A stretch of DNA of 47,036 bases. Source: Caldilineaceae bacterium bin5 (lineage in GTDB: Bacteria > Chloroflexota > Anaerolineae > Caldilineales > Caldilineaceae). The stretch covers positions 1 to 47,036 of the forward strand of contig MPML01000035.1 of the NCBI GenBank assembly GCA_002238445.1. The letters run 5' to 3'. Made by a program: the position numbers and the translations under genes. The notes beneath the pieces are model-generated. The model did not search any database, had not been told where the DNA came from, and saw only the letters and a list, made by a program, of their open reading frames with translations. This document shows positions 35,701 through 43,823 of this stretch, piece by piece (within the stretch, counting starts at the first letter, position 1; every line of letters starts with the position of its first letter).

Positions 35701-35756
35701 TTGGCGCTGAGTCCGGTTGTCTCGAGATCGAAGGCGACGAAGATACGGGGAGCCAT
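32733..35756 (-). CDS. DinG-type DNA helicase with N-terminal DEDDh exonuclease domain
   Basis: This 1007-residue protein starts with a DEDDh exonuclease of the PolC-epsilon type: FDLETTG (Asp10, Glu12), HSAGFDIAFL (Asp97), and HRAGHDAEAT (His146 or His150, Asp151). A superfamily 2 XPD/DinG helicase follows, with Walker A AGTGTGKS at 288-295, DEAH at 500-503, and the C-terminal SSYWEGIDLPG and VIRLRQGFGRLIRS motifs. Fe-S ligand candidates are Cys366, Cys435 and Cys440. The usual fourth Cys before the FYxxAR segment is Ser455 (GGSFRDFY), so the cluster may be absent or altered. It probably acts in DNA repair or R-loop removal. It is 54 bp downstream of the cysteine hydrolase gene and overlaps the first glycan gene by 8 bp. 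The Cys alignment is by eye. Confidence 0.9.
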   Translation of the reverse strand: MAPRIFVAFDLETTGLSAKRDAIIEFGGVRFQDGRPRERFSTFVNPGRPLPLRIQQLTGIRPADVADAPSIEEVIPDILAFIGRGAGAVVAHSAGFDIAFLRAAGIEVDAPALDTYELATILLPGQESYSLGELCSSLEIPLTSAHRAGHDAEATADLLLHLIERIETVPAAVLETLCAAGRGSDWGPMILFEDELRRRKNIEISARKKWRVWPEKSRQRAPRPLTPGSSPQEIADDFLTEAFAEEGPLAAEFEVESGTGFEQRTGQLQMALQTLDALNRGDHRIIEAGTGTGKSLAYLLPAAAWAAANNSRVVIATNTIPLQDQLLEQEMPRVAQVLATADLGIDSDPLQPLRAMTLKGRSRYLCTRRLASWLDAPRSKRGLFTEGLPPLELRFLAKLLIWLPHTQTGDISELPIHDRQEQALTAFVVSHPAECSPERCNSSHASGRLSALGGSFRDFYLEAHRQARSAHLLVVNHALLIADVEAGGQVLPEYDNLIVDEAHHLESAATGQFTQQFDLRLLTMLLDRVHSAVDLLAPRIGQEHAQDLTRQLQASRQTMQSTLTPFFESLQQFASRHGEADDAPRAASAYPQQVALDSRMRAQPAWSEIEIEWDGISAQLGSLLTLLTELADQLDASSWWQREHDADNAVQAESGSGYALQALHFAQNDLAAALQIADDVILRPLNHQEESVAWLELSSDGRTAARASRSRRRTDAVTLRSAPIHVSEKLASDLFARKRAVLLTGATLQAGDHFDYLRERLGCWEAGGTVIDSPFDYKRNVLLYLPSDMPAPNHHNYQQALEQAIQQAALAAEGRTLVLFTSHSHLRASADAIRAPLAAAGLTVIQQGEGSRRRNLSDFRANPRSLLLGTSSYWEGIDLPGDQLVCLLIARLPFAVPTDPLYAARSRLYEDAFHEYAVPEAVIRLRQGFGRLIRSATDRGVVVLLDSRIWQRSYGQIFLDALPPCTTRSSPLSHLGESVQSWLDDSPLPPEPFDWDFEPASWEIGDG

Positions 35757-35810
35757 TTTCAGGCAGCTCTGGGCGAGGGTTTGGTTCTTGACGCAGTCAC
35801 TGGGCGACGG

Positions 35811-36443
35811 TTACTGATCACTGGAGCTGCCGTTGAACGAAATGGATTCTGCGGCTTTGGTCACACTGCCGGTATAGAGCCATGAAACTTGCCGCAGGGT
35901 GAGAGCCTGGTCGAATTCGGTCAGAGCCGAGATGCAATCTGCAGGCACGACGACGGAATACCAACGCAGGCCGGCCGAAGCGGCAGTGTGGAGCACGCAA
36001 ATGCTGGAGACTGTGCCGACGATCACGAGATTGCGCACTTGCCAGACATTGGCGAGGAAGTGTTCGAGCCAGGTGCCGTAGAATCCGTCGTAGCGGCTTT
36101 TCTGGCAGACCAGATCTTCGGGTTGCGGAGCAATTTCCTCGACGATCTGCCATCCCCAACTGTCGACTTCACAGTGAGGCGGCCAGATTTCCCACTCGGG
36201 ATCGCCGGTGAAGTGGCTGTCTTGTGTATAGGCGATGCGCACGCCGGCGCGGCGGGCGCGCGCGAGCAGCCCTTGCAAACTGGCGAGCGTGGCAGCGGCA
36301 TCGGGCACTACCAGGGCGCCGCCTTCCTTGACAAAGTCGTTCTGCATGTCGACGACGATGACGGCGCTGCTCTGCGCGGGCAGTTCGACGTTGGACTGCC
36401 ACGGGATTTCAGGTACTTCAACAGTTTCACCAGGAACCTGCAT
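35811..36443 (-). CDS. Isochorismatase-family cysteine hydrolase
   Basis: This 210-residue protein is an isochorismatase-like hydrolase. The triad is in place: Asp in VIVVDMQNDF (about residue 32), Lys in LVCQKSRYDGF, and nucleophile Cys in VIVGTVSSICVLHTA. The cis-peptide before the Cys that is typical of this family (V-S) is also seen. Members cleave amides such as nicotinamide or N-carbamoyl compounds, or hydrolyse isochorismate; the SRYDGFYGT segment is found in nicotinamidase-like and carbamoylase-like branches, so no substrate is claimed. AAGGAGG lies 5 nt before ATG 36443, a strong start. It lies between the PhyH-like gene and the DinG-type gene, all on the minus strand. Confidence 0.88.
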   Translation of the reverse strand: MQVPGETVEVPEIPWQSNVELPAQSSAVIVVDMQNDFVKEGGALVVPDAAATLASLQGLLARARRAGVRIAYTQDSHFTGDPEWEIWPPHCEVDSWGWQIVEEIAPQPEDLVCQKSRYDGFYGTWLEHFLANVWQVRNLVIVGTVSSICVLHTAASAGLRWYSVVVPADCISALTEFDQALTLRQVSWLYTGSVTKAAESISFNGSSSDQ

Positions 36444-36522
36444 CCTGTCCTCCTTTTGAAAACCGGTGCATGGCCGATTGTACTTGTACTAGCCGTGGTC
36501 CACCAATCGGGCGGCTGCTCCG

Positions 36523-37365
36523 TTACACCAGGTCCCAGCGACTGGGGTTGATGCCTGGGGCTTCGCTGGCCATGTTGGCAGGCTTGTTGCCACCGCCAAA
36601 GTCCCACTTGCGCGTATTTCTGTCGATGAAGAAAGGCTTGACCTCGGGCGGCAGCTTCGCCAATTCTTCGGGCTGCCACTGTTCCACCTCTTCGGCGACC
36701 GGTCCGGCCCACGCTGGACGATATGCGATCGCCAGCAGCTCGCGGGCATAGTCGCCCACGTTGGGGAAGTTGCCGTGAAAGACGCGATGGTTTAGCAGAA
36801 CGGCCGAACCGGCCGCGGCCGTCACCATGACCTCTTCGGGGTGGGACTCGTAGCGCACGTAAGGGTTGGCATGGGCGTGCATGCCCAGGTGAGAGCGAGG
36901 AATCACTCGGAACGGCGAAACTTCCTCTGTCAGATCCTGGAGATAATAGAGGACACGAACCATGCAGGGGCAGCTGCCCTCGTAGCCGAAGATTTTCGAG
37001 CCATAGGGCTGGCCGTCGGTGTGGATGCTGATTCCCGGATGACCCGGCTCCGAGCGGGCGTAGGCGTAGGACATGAACACGATGTCGTCGCCAAACAGCC
37101 TTTCCAGGAAACGGGTCGTGGGAGGATGGGCGATTAATTCTGTGACCGGGCCGCCCGCAAACTGGACTTTCGGGCGCACCTGCTGCTTGTCACTGTAGTC
37201 CACCGCGATCGTATTCAGTTGGGCCGTCTGCGCGCGCAGACAGTCCAGATGCTCTGCGGTGAGCAGATCGGGAATGACGGTGTAGCCCTCGACTTCAAGC
37301 TGATAGACATGCTGTCCGAAGCTCAGTTCTGACCAGTCTCGGTCGTCGACTTTTACTTTGTTCAT
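36523..37365 (-). CDS. Phytanoyl-CoA dioxygenase (PhyH)-like oxygenase
   Basis: This protein of about 280 residues fits the PhyH family of Fe(II)/2-oxoglutarate oxygenases. The iron ligands are the HTD of ISIHTDGQPYGS and the later His in LLNHRVFHGNFPN; the Arg that binds 2-oxoglutarate is likely in RELLAIAYRPAW. The N-terminal part has GYTVIPDLLTAEHLDCLRAQ, the usual family opening. Such enzymes hydroxylate diverse small molecules; the substrate is unknown. Two ATGs lie at 37371 and 37365; GGGAG is only 1 nt before the first but 7 nt before the second, so 37365 is preferred. Its neighbours are sugar-dehydrogenase-like genes, which suggests a catabolic pathway. Confidence 0.85.
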   Translation of the reverse strand: MNKVKVDDRDWSELSFGQHVYQLEVEGYTVIPDLLTAEHLDCLRAQTAQLNTIAVDYSDKQQVRPKVQFAGGPVTELIAHPPTTRFLERLFGDDIVFMSYAYARSEPGHPGISIHTDGQPYGSKIFGYEGSCPCMVRVLYYLQDLTEEVSPFRVIPRSHLGMHAHANPYVRYESHPEEVMVTAAAGSAVLLNHRVFHGNFPNVGDYARELLAIAYRPAWAGPVAEEVEQWQPEELAKLPPEVKPFFIDRNTRKWDFGGGNKPANMASEAPGINPSRWDLV

Positions 37366-37437
37366 GTTCATTCTCCCTACTCCTGTTAAGAGTGTAATCC
37401 AGGGACGTGTGGCTCAAGTTGTATACCACGGTAATGT

Positions 37438-38469
37438 TCAGCGATGGAAGATATAGAGTGAACGGTTCTCCAGCGGCAGGATGATCCGTTTTTCCTGCCG
37501 GTGACTCTCAGCCAGCGCCAGGCAGACCTCGGTCAGATGATGGGCGACTTCCACATGCCCCAGTGTTTGCCGACCCTCTTCGTGCGCCAGGACCAGGTCC
37601 TCCAGGCAGTACTGTGTGGCGCTATTTTCGGCCACCTGCTCAACCGGGACTGCCGCGGCGATGCGCGCCTTGCCAGCTTCGTTTTTGCGCAACTGTAGAC
37701 CGTTCCCGTTATCAAATACACGCACACTGCCACCGTCGCCCATCACTTCAAATTCCCAGTTGCCGGCCGGGACGCTGGTGGCGGCGACGCCATTGGCAAA
37801 TGTCAGTTGGAAAATGCCATATGGATCATCATCCAACCGGTTGTCGGGGATGCGATGATCGATTGTGTTGAGTTCGCCCCAGATACTTTCCACTTTCGGA
37901 TCGTCCAACAGGAAACTTAAGGTGTCTATCGAATGGATGTGACCATGGAGCAGATTGGTGCTGGCGTAATGTATTGCGGCCTTGGGTTCACCAATCTCGC
38001 CCTGCCGGATGAGATCACGCGCTTGGTGGTAGCGGAGGTTGAATCGGCGGAGGACACCTGAATTGAACAAGGAGCCGTTTTCCTGGACGGCCTTGAGGAT
38101 GCCGTCCGCCTCCTCCATCGAACAGGCAATCGCCTTTTCGCAGAAGATCAGCTTGACCCCTTCCTGGGCGGTCCGCGTTGCCATCTCGGCATGCAGATGG
38201 CCGCGTGTGCAGACGGCAACCATGTCGGGATTCTCCTGGCGGATCATTTCGACGTAGTCTTCGTAGAGTGCGTCTACGCCCCAGCGATCTGCGAATGCGG
38301 CCCGCTTGGAGGCATCGATGTCGGCACCGGTGACCACTTGTAAGCGTGCACTGGCCTGACAGGAGGCCGCGACCGAGTAGGGCGGACTGCGGTCGGGAAA
38401 TTCATCGTCGATAGTGCTGCCCATGCGCCCCAGGCCAATGATTGCAACGCGATAGGTCCTGTCAGTCAT
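37438..38469 (-). CDS. Gfo/Idh/MocA family oxidoreductase
   Basis: This 343-residue protein is an NAD(P)-dependent dehydrogenase of the Gfo/Idh/MocA family, which oxidises sugars or polyols. The N-terminal Rossmann motif is VAIIGLGRMGSTIDDEF. The usual EKP motif, with the catalytic Lys, reads CEKAIACSMEEAD: the Pro is Ala, the Lys is kept. The C-terminal ESHRQEKRIILPLENRSLYI resembles that of the three downstream paralogues, so it is a divergent member of the same group, about 26 residues shorter. AGGAG lies 8 nt before ATG 38469. It is 61 bp downstream of the gene at 38531 and probably cotranscribed. Confidence 0.88.
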   Translation of the reverse strand: MTDRTYRVAIIGLGRMGSTIDDEFPDRSPPYSVAASCQASARLQVVTGADIDASKRAAFADRWGVDALYEDYVEMIRQENPDMVAVCTRGHLHAEMATRTAQEGVKLIFCEKAIACSMEEADGILKAVQENGSLFNSGVLRRFNLRYHQARDLIRQGEIGEPKAAIHYASTNLLHGHIHSIDTLSFLLDDPKVESIWGELNTIDHRIPDNRLDDDPYGIFQLTFANGVAATSVPAGNWEFEVMGDGGSVRVFDNGNGLQLRKNEAGKARIAAAVPVEQVAENSATQYCLEDLVLAHEEGRQTLGHVEVAHHLTEVCLALAESHRQEKRIILPLENRSLYIFHR

Positions 38470-38530
38470 TTTGGTTTCTCCTGGTGGCAGTGGTCAGTGG
38501 TATGAAAATTTCCAGCTAGGGTTATTCTAG

Positions 38531-39640
38531 TTATTGGTCACCCAGTCTGCGAATACGGGCAGGCACGGAATCGTTGGCGATACCTGAGGACAGCATGCGC
38601 AGGGAGCGGTCTTTGAGCGGCAGGTCGATTCGGCGGCCGCGCTGGCGGTGCGACTCCCTCATCGCGATGGCGATTTCGAGCGCCTTGCGTCCATCTTCGC
38701 CAGAGCAGCGCGGCTGCGTGCCGTTGTTGATGCAGTGAACAAGATCTTCGATTATGGCAAGGCCCATGCTGGGGATGTTCGTCGGCAAGGGGAATGGCGC
38801 CCGCGCCGGCAGGCCCTCATCGAGCAATCCGCCCGGTACCCAGCGGTAGTACTGTGTTTCCATACCTTGGGCCAGAGAGCGGATCCGGCCCTCGGTTCCA
38901 ATAACGTCGAACTCCCACGGCGCCGCGCCTGTGGGCGTGCCGCGCAGGAATCCGCGCACGCCGTTGTCAAAGGCCAGATAGCCGTTGCCCATCAGGTCTT
39001 CATCTCCGGCGGCCTTCTCGTCCGACTCCATCTCGCCGAAGACCCATTCGACGTTGCCGCCAACCAGGTAGCGCATGGTGTCGATAGCATGGCTGCCGTT
39101 GGAGGAGAGGTTGCACTGGGCGTAGGCGGTGATCTGCAGAATTTCGCCCAGTTCTCCCTCCTCGATCATGCGGCGCGCCTCGGTAAAGAAGACATTGTAG
39201 CGGCGGGAACAGTTGACAGCGACGGCTACGTTCTTGCGGCTGCAGAGATCGACTGCGGCGTCGGCTTCTGCCAGGCTGAGCGTGAACGGCTTCTCGGCCC
39301 AGATCGCTTTGACGCCGGCGTTGACCGCGTCCTGCAGGATGGCTGAGCGGTGGCGGGCGGTGGTACACAGGCTCACAAAGTCGGGCCGTTCGGCCTCAAG
39401 CATCTCACGGTAGTCGGCATAGATCTGGCCGCTTTCCAGACCCCAGCGTTCAGCGAATATCGCGCCCTGCTCAGCGTGCGGATCGGCACCGGCTACCAGC
39501 TCGGTATGGGGCGATGCCACGTAGGTGGGGGCATGACAGTAGGGCATGAAGAACTGGCCACCCTGCTTGATTTCATCGTCGAACGTGCTGCCCATGCGCC
39601 CAAGGCCGATGACGGCGGCGCGATAGGTTTTGTCAGGCAT
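38531..39640 (-). CDS. Gfo/Idh/MocA family oxidoreductase, paralogue 1 of 3
   Basis: This 369-residue dehydrogenase has the Rossmann motif YRAAVIGLGRMGSTFDDEI (residues 6-24), the catalytic-type EKP at 116-118 (AIWAEKPFTLSLAEAD), and the substrate-side NCSRRYNVFF and NGSHAIDTMRYLVGG. By eye it is more than 80 percent identical to the next paralogue (39882-40991), including the unusual AFDNGVRGFLRGTPTGAAPWEFDVIGTEG block, and less similar to the third. It is preceded by a weak GAGAAAG RBS. The exact equality of length with the other two copies suggests recent tandem duplication. Confidence 0.9.
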   Translation of the reverse strand: MPDKTYRAAVIGLGRMGSTFDDEIKQGGQFFMPYCHAPTYVASPHTELVAGADPHAEQGAIFAERWGLESGQIYADYREMLEAERPDFVSLCTTARHRSAILQDAVNAGVKAIWAEKPFTLSLAEADAAVDLCSRKNVAVAVNCSRRYNVFFTEARRMIEEGELGEILQITAYAQCNLSSNGSHAIDTMRYLVGGNVEWVFGEMESDEKAAGDEDLMGNGYLAFDNGVRGFLRGTPTGAAPWEFDVIGTEGRIRSLAQGMETQYYRWVPGGLLDEGLPARAPFPLPTNIPSMGLAIIEDLVHCINNGTQPRCSGEDGRKALEIAIAMRESHRQRGRRIDLPLKDRSLRMLSSGIANDSVPARIRRLGDQ

Positions 39641-39881
39641 GGCTTTCTCACTGTTGTGCTGCGGCTAGCGCACCGCTATTGGTTGCCATGGCAGAAATGG
39701 GTTTGCGGCCGACATTCAGTGCTGCGTTGGATAGTAGTCAGGGAGCAAGGGGCGACATCAACGGTTGCGTCAAATGTTCGTCCCTAGCCCTGGAGATGGT
39801 GGGTTGATACAGGCCGCAGTCACCGAACGGCTCTAGTCTAAATTCTGAATGTCCAAATCGCTGGCTCTTCTATGCGGTAAA

Positions 39882-40991
39882 CTACGCACCTTGCAATCGA
39901 CGTACACGGGCGGGCACGGCGTCGCCGCCTATTTCGACCGAAAGAATGCGCAGCGAGCGATCCTCGAGCGGCAGATCAACGCGGCGACCGCCCTGGCGGT
40001 GCGACTCGCGTAGCGCAATCGCGATTTCCAGCGCGCTACGTCCGTCTTTGTCTGAGCAGCGAGGTTCGGCGCCGGTGTCGATGCAGTGGACAAGATCCTC
40101 GATAACGGATAGGCCCATGCTCGGAATTGTCGTCGGCAAGGGGAAGGGCGCCCGCGCGGGCAGGCCGCGGCCGCGCAGCCCTCCCGGCACCCAGCGGTAG
40201 TACTGTGTCTCCATACCCTGCGCCAGAGAGCGAACACGTCCTTCAGTGCCGATTACGTCGAACTCCCACGGCGCCGCGCCGGTAGGTGTGCCGCGCAGGA
40301 AGCCGCGCGCACCATTGTCAAACGCCATATATCCGTTGCCCATCAGGTCTCTCTCGCCGGCCGCTTTTTCGTCGGACTCCATTTCACCGAAGACCCACTC
40401 GACATTGCCGCCGACCAGGTAGCGCATGGCGTCGATGGCATGGCTGCCGTTGTGGGAGAGGTTACACTGCGCGTAGGCGGTTACCTGCAGGATCTCGCCC
40501 AGTTCGCCCTCCTCGACCATGCGGCGCATTTCGGTGAAGAAGACATTGTAGCGGCGGGAGCAGTTGACGGCGACGGCTACGCCCTTGCGATCGCAGAGTT
40601 CGACTACTTCATCGGCCTCAGCAAGACTGAGGGTAAACGGCTTTTCGGCCCAGATCGCCTTGACGCCTGCATTGACAGCATCGATCATTATTTCGGCGCG
40701 GTGGCGGGCGGTTGTACACAGGCTTACAAAGTCGGGCCGCTCGGCTGCCAGCATCTCACGGTAGTCGGTATAGATTTGCCCGCTGTCCAGGCCCCAGCGT
40801 TCGGCGAAGATCGAGCCTTGCTCCTCGTAGGGGTCGGCGCCGGCGACCAGTTCGGTGTGGGGCGAGGCCGCGTAGGTGGGTGCATGACAGTAGGGCATGA
40901 AGAACTGGCCCCCCTGCTTGATTTCATCGTCGAAAGTGCTGCCCATACGCCCAAGACCGATGACGGCAGCGCGATAGGTTTTTTCGGACAT
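39882..40991 (-). CDS. Gfo/Idh/MocA family oxidoreductase, paralogue 2 of 3
   Basis: This copy is also 369 residues when ATG 40991 is used; AGGAG lies 7 nt upstream, while the open frame extends to 41015 without such support. It keeps the Rossmann start, EKP and the C-terminal RESHRQGGRRVDLPLEDRSLRILSVEIGGD block. Compared with paralogue 1 the changes are scattered and mostly conservative (for example VELCDRKG for VDLCSRKN), so it does not look decayed. A 241-bp gap separates it from paralogue 1. Sugar or polyol specificity is unknown. Confidence 0.9.
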   Translation of the reverse strand: MSEKTYRAAVIGLGRMGSTFDDEIKQGGQFFMPYCHAPTYAASPHTELVAGADPYEEQGSIFAERWGLDSGQIYTDYREMLAAERPDFVSLCTTARHRAEIMIDAVNAGVKAIWAEKPFTLSLAEADEVVELCDRKGVAVAVNCSRRYNVFFTEMRRMVEEGELGEILQVTAYAQCNLSHNGSHAIDAMRYLVGGNVEWVFGEMESDEKAAGERDLMGNGYMAFDNGARGFLRGTPTGAAPWEFDVIGTEGRVRSLAQGMETQYYRWVPGGLRGRGLPARAPFPLPTTIPSMGLSVIEDLVHCIDTGAEPRCSDKDGRSALEIAIALRESHRQGGRRVDLPLEDRSLRILSVEIGGDAVPARVRRLQGA

Positions 40992-41033
40992 TGTTGGCTC
41001 TCCTGAAATGTTCAACCAGCGCGACTTCTCTTG

Positions 41034-42143
41034 TTACGCGACCACGGGCTCACTTCGCAATCGTCGCACTCGGGCGGGCTCGGTATCCCCACCTATCTCG
41101 ACCGACAGAATACGCAGAGAACGGTCGACGACTGGTAGGTCCACGCGGCGGCCGCCCTGGCGGTGCGACTCGCGCAACGCGATTGCAGTCTCGAGCGCTT
41201 TGCGGCCGTCTTCTGCTGAGCAGCGCGGTTCCGAGCCGGTCTCGATGGCCTGGACAAGGTCTGCAATCACCAACAGGCCGGTGCCCTGTATGCTGAGGGG
41301 CAATGGGAAGGGCGCCCGCCCCGGCAGGCCCTCATCGCGCAGGCCGCCGGAAACCCAGCGATAGTACTGTGTCTCGGCGCCATTGGACAGTGAGCGGACA
41401 CGCCCCTCCGTGCCGATAACGTCGAACTCCCACGGTGCAATTCCGGTGGGCATGGCACGCAGGAAACCCCGTACACCGTTGTCGAAGGCCAAGTAGCCGT
41501 TGCCTTTCAGGTCTTCCTCGGCGGCGGCCTCTTCGTCCGATTCCATCTCGCCGAAGACCCATTCGACGTCGGCGTCGACCAGATAGCGCATCGTGTCGAT
41601 CGCGTGGCTGCCATTGTGGGAGATAAAGCACTCCGCGTAGGCAGTGATTTGCAGGATTTCGCCCAGTTCGCCTTCTTGCGCCATGCGGCGGGCCTCAGAC
41701 AGGAATGGGTTGTGGCGGCGGGAACAGTTTACGGCGATAACCACACCTTTGCGTGTACTGAGGTCGATGACGGCGTCGGCTTCGGCAAGGCTCAGCGTGA
41801 TCGGTTTTTCGGCCCAGATCGCTTTGACGCCGGCTTCGATAGCATCCTGCATTATTGTGGCGCGGTGGCGTGCGGTCGTGCAGATGCTGACGATATCCGG
41901 CTTTTCCGCTGCGAGCATATCCCGGTAGTCGCTGTAGATGTGCTCCCCTGACAGGCCCCAGCGTTCGCCGAATATGGCGCCCTGTTCGGTGTGGAGGTCG
42001 GCGCCGGCAACCAACTCGGTGTGGGGCGAAGCCGTGTAGCTGGGCGCGTGGCAGTAGGGTAGAAAGATGGCGCCGCCGCGCTGTATTTCATCGTCGAAGG
42101 TGCTGCCCATGCGTCCCAGACCGATGACCGCTGCTCTGTACAT
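41034..42143 (-). CDS. Gfo/Idh/MocA family oxidoreductase, paralogue 3 of 3
   Basis: This is the most divergent of the three, again 369 residues from ATG 42143, which has AGGAGG 6 nt upstream; the open frame to 42215 is not needed. The Rossmann motif (YRAAVIGLGRMGSTFDDEI), EKP and NCSRRHNPFLSEARRM are kept, while the substrate-side helix differs (AECFISHNGSHAIDTMRYLVDADVEW), so specificity could differ. It is the first gene of the minus-strand run and shares the 280-bp divergent region 42144-42423 with the plus-strand gene at 42424. Confidence 0.9.
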   Translation of the reverse strand: MYRAAVIGLGRMGSTFDDEIQRGGAIFLPYCHAPSYTASPHTELVAGADLHTEQGAIFGERWGLSGEHIYSDYRDMLAAEKPDIVSICTTARHRATIMQDAIEAGVKAIWAEKPITLSLAEADAVIDLSTRKGVVIAVNCSRRHNPFLSEARRMAQEGELGEILQITAYAECFISHNGSHAIDTMRYLVDADVEWVFGEMESDEEAAAEEDLKGNGYLAFDNGVRGFLRAMPTGIAPWEFDVIGTEGRVRSLSNGAETQYYRWVSGGLRDEGLPGRAPFPLPLSIQGTGLLVIADLVQAIETGSEPRCSAEDGRKALETAIALRESHRQGGRRVDLPVVDRSLRILSVEIGGDTEPARVRRLRSEPVVA

Positions 42144-42208
42144 GAATTTCCTCCTGGGGCGACTCGAATGGCGAACTGAGGATGCAGTCCCGTGGGATTG
42201 GTGGCGGG

Positions 42209-42237
42209 TTGACACGCAGTTGATTCACCTTTACGAT
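42209..42237 (+). promoter_or_regulatory. Predicted promoter in the divergent region for the Gfo/Idh/MocA gene at 42424
   Basis: A perfect TTGACA (42209-42214) is followed 17 nt later by TACGAT (42232-42237, 4 of 6 matches). It would give a leader of about 180 nt before ATG 42424. The flanking stretch 42216-42275 is AT-richer than its neighbours, as in a regulatory region. No operator palindrome was identified. Confidence 0.45.
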
Positions 42238-42423
42238 ATGCTAACGTATTCTTCCATTTTGCGCTACCGCGTATGTTGCCGCCGCCCAGGTCAGAATAGG
42301 AAAAGTTTCGCCTCCGTCTTTGGCCGGAGCGGGGTCCCGTGTACGCCTCGAATGTTCACGGGTATCGAAACGGGTGCGCAGCAGATTTAGCAAGAGAACA
42401 CAATTCAGTGGAGGCTTATCCCC

Positions 42424-43494
42424 ATGCAGGAAGTTCAAGCAGCACTATTAGGGTTATCGCATCCCCACTCACTTGCTCACCTGCGTACACTCCAGACCGT
42501 GGCGGAGGTTGCCAGCATCACGCTCTGGGACCCGGACGCGGAACTGTTGCAGTCGACCGTTGAGAATCAGGGCGAGAAGGTAAGCGGGACAACGACCGAT
42601 TTGGACTCAGTGTTGGCGCAAGAGGAGATCCTGTTTGTTGTCGGCGCGCTGCGCAACGATCTTGGGCCGCCGATATTCATCAAGGCATTGGAAGCGGGCA
42701 AACATCTGATCACCGACAAGCCGATTGGCAAGACCGCGGTCGAGAGTACGGAGGTGGCCGCGGTCGCCCGCCGCGAGCAGCGCAAACTGGGCGTCTTCTA
42801 CCAGAACCGCTCGCTGCCGCCGATCCGGGATGCCCGGCGCATTGTCGAGCAGGGGCTGATTGGCGAGCTTGTGTCGGTCGAAATGCGTATGGTCACAACC
42901 CAGGTACAGGTGCGGAATCCCCGCCACTGGCTGTTCAACCAGGACAAGGCCGGCGGCGGCATTCTCTCCTGGCTGGGCTGCCACTACATCGACCAGATCC
43001 TGAACATCACGCAGGACGAGATCGTTTCGGTGGCGGCGCAGCTCGCCACGCGCAGCGGGGAGGATATCGACGTTGAAGACGTGGCCGCGCTTTCGCTGGG
43101 CTTCGCTTCGGGCGCGGTGGGTACGATGCATGCCGGCTATATGCTGGCCATGAGCGGGAGCGGCTATCACAATGCGGTCGGCTACGACACCTACGTTGGT
43201 GTGAACGGCCGGCTTGGACGCATCACCTACGGCTCGAACGGCACGCCGACGAGCATCGACGTCGAGAGCGCTCATCCCAGCTGGGCTGCGGCGCCCAAGC
43301 GCACTTTCGAGTACACTTTTGGCGATTCGCCGGCCTACGGCGGCGCTTCAGGGGAGAAGTTCCTGCGTGCATTCATCAGTGCCTGCCAGGGCAATGGTGA
43401 ACCCTTGGCCACCGGCGAGGACGCAATTCGCGTGGCCAAAGTTGTGGACGCGGCCTACGAGTCGAACCGCACTGGTCGGCGCGTCACTGTCTGA
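42424..43494 (+). CDS. Gfo/Idh/MocA family oxidoreductase, divergently transcribed
   Basis: This 356-residue dehydrogenase is clearly in the family but not a close relative of the minus-strand copies. The Rossmann opening VQAALLGLSHPHSLAHLRTLQ has a shortened glycine pattern (GLSHPH). The EKP motif is DKP (LITDKPIGKTAVES), a conservative change with the catalytic Lys kept. Later marks are FYQNRSLPPIRDARRIV, SWLGCHYIDQILNI (catalytic-type HYID region) and FRYTFGDSP-like EYTFGDSPAYGGASGEKFLRAFISAC. GGAGG 9 nt before ATG 42424 supports the start. The GH63-type gene follows after a repeat copy, which suggests a shared carbohydrate pathway. Confidence 0.87.
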   Translation: MQEVQAALLGLSHPHSLAHLRTLQTVAEVASITLWDPDAELLQSTVENQGEKVSGTTTDLDSVLAQEEILFVVGALRNDLGPPIFIKALEAGKHLITDKPIGKTAVESTEVAAVARREQRKLGVFYQNRSLPPIRDARRIVEQGLIGELVSVEMRMVTTQVQVRNPRHWLFNQDKAGGGILSWLGCHYIDQILNITQDEIVSVAAQLATRSGEDIDVEDVAALSLGFASGAVGTMHAGYMLAMSGSGYHNAVGYDTYVGVNGRLGRITYGSNGTPTSIDVESAHPSWAAAPKRTFEYTFGDSPAYGGASGEKFLRAFISACQGNGEPLATGEDAIRVAKVVDAAYESNRTGRRVTV

Positions 43495-43499
43495 AAACA

Positions 43500-43800
43500 G
43501 ATGGCAGCAATTGGGCCGCGGACAGTGTGTATCTTGACCAACTCTGCGTCTTCGCCGCCAGTCAGGCTTTTGGATGGAGATTGCAGTTGGCGGCGGCCAG
43601 GGTACTGAAGCCGCGCCGCTGGACTGAAGGTGTCAGGTCGCTGAGACATGGGTTTGGAGGGGGGCGGTGCGGGGGCGGAGGCCCTGCACAAGGGAGGGCC
43701 GAAGGCCCGACCGCCCATAACAGAACAATGAGGGGAGAAAGATCATTTTGTTCGCCTCGTTCAGGGTTGCTTATCAGTTTCCTTTGAGTAGTATCAACAG
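43500..43800 (+). repeat. Dispersed repeat copy C (about 300 bp)
   Basis: This copy fills nearly the whole 329-bp gap between 43494 and 43824. It shares with B and D the left arm (ACAGTGTG...TTGACC...GTCAGGCT), the GAGGGGGGCG lead, and the right arm (TGAGGGGAGAAA, CAGGGTTGC). Hairpin 2 is GGGCC-GAA-GGCCC at 43696-43708. In this copy the outer ends GGGCGGT (43662-43668) and ACCGCCC (43710-43716) are perfectly complementary, 7 bp. The right end lies about 24 bp from the GH63-type start codon. Confidence 0.83.
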
Positions 43801-43823
43801 ATGTGTGAGAGTGGAGTGAATTC

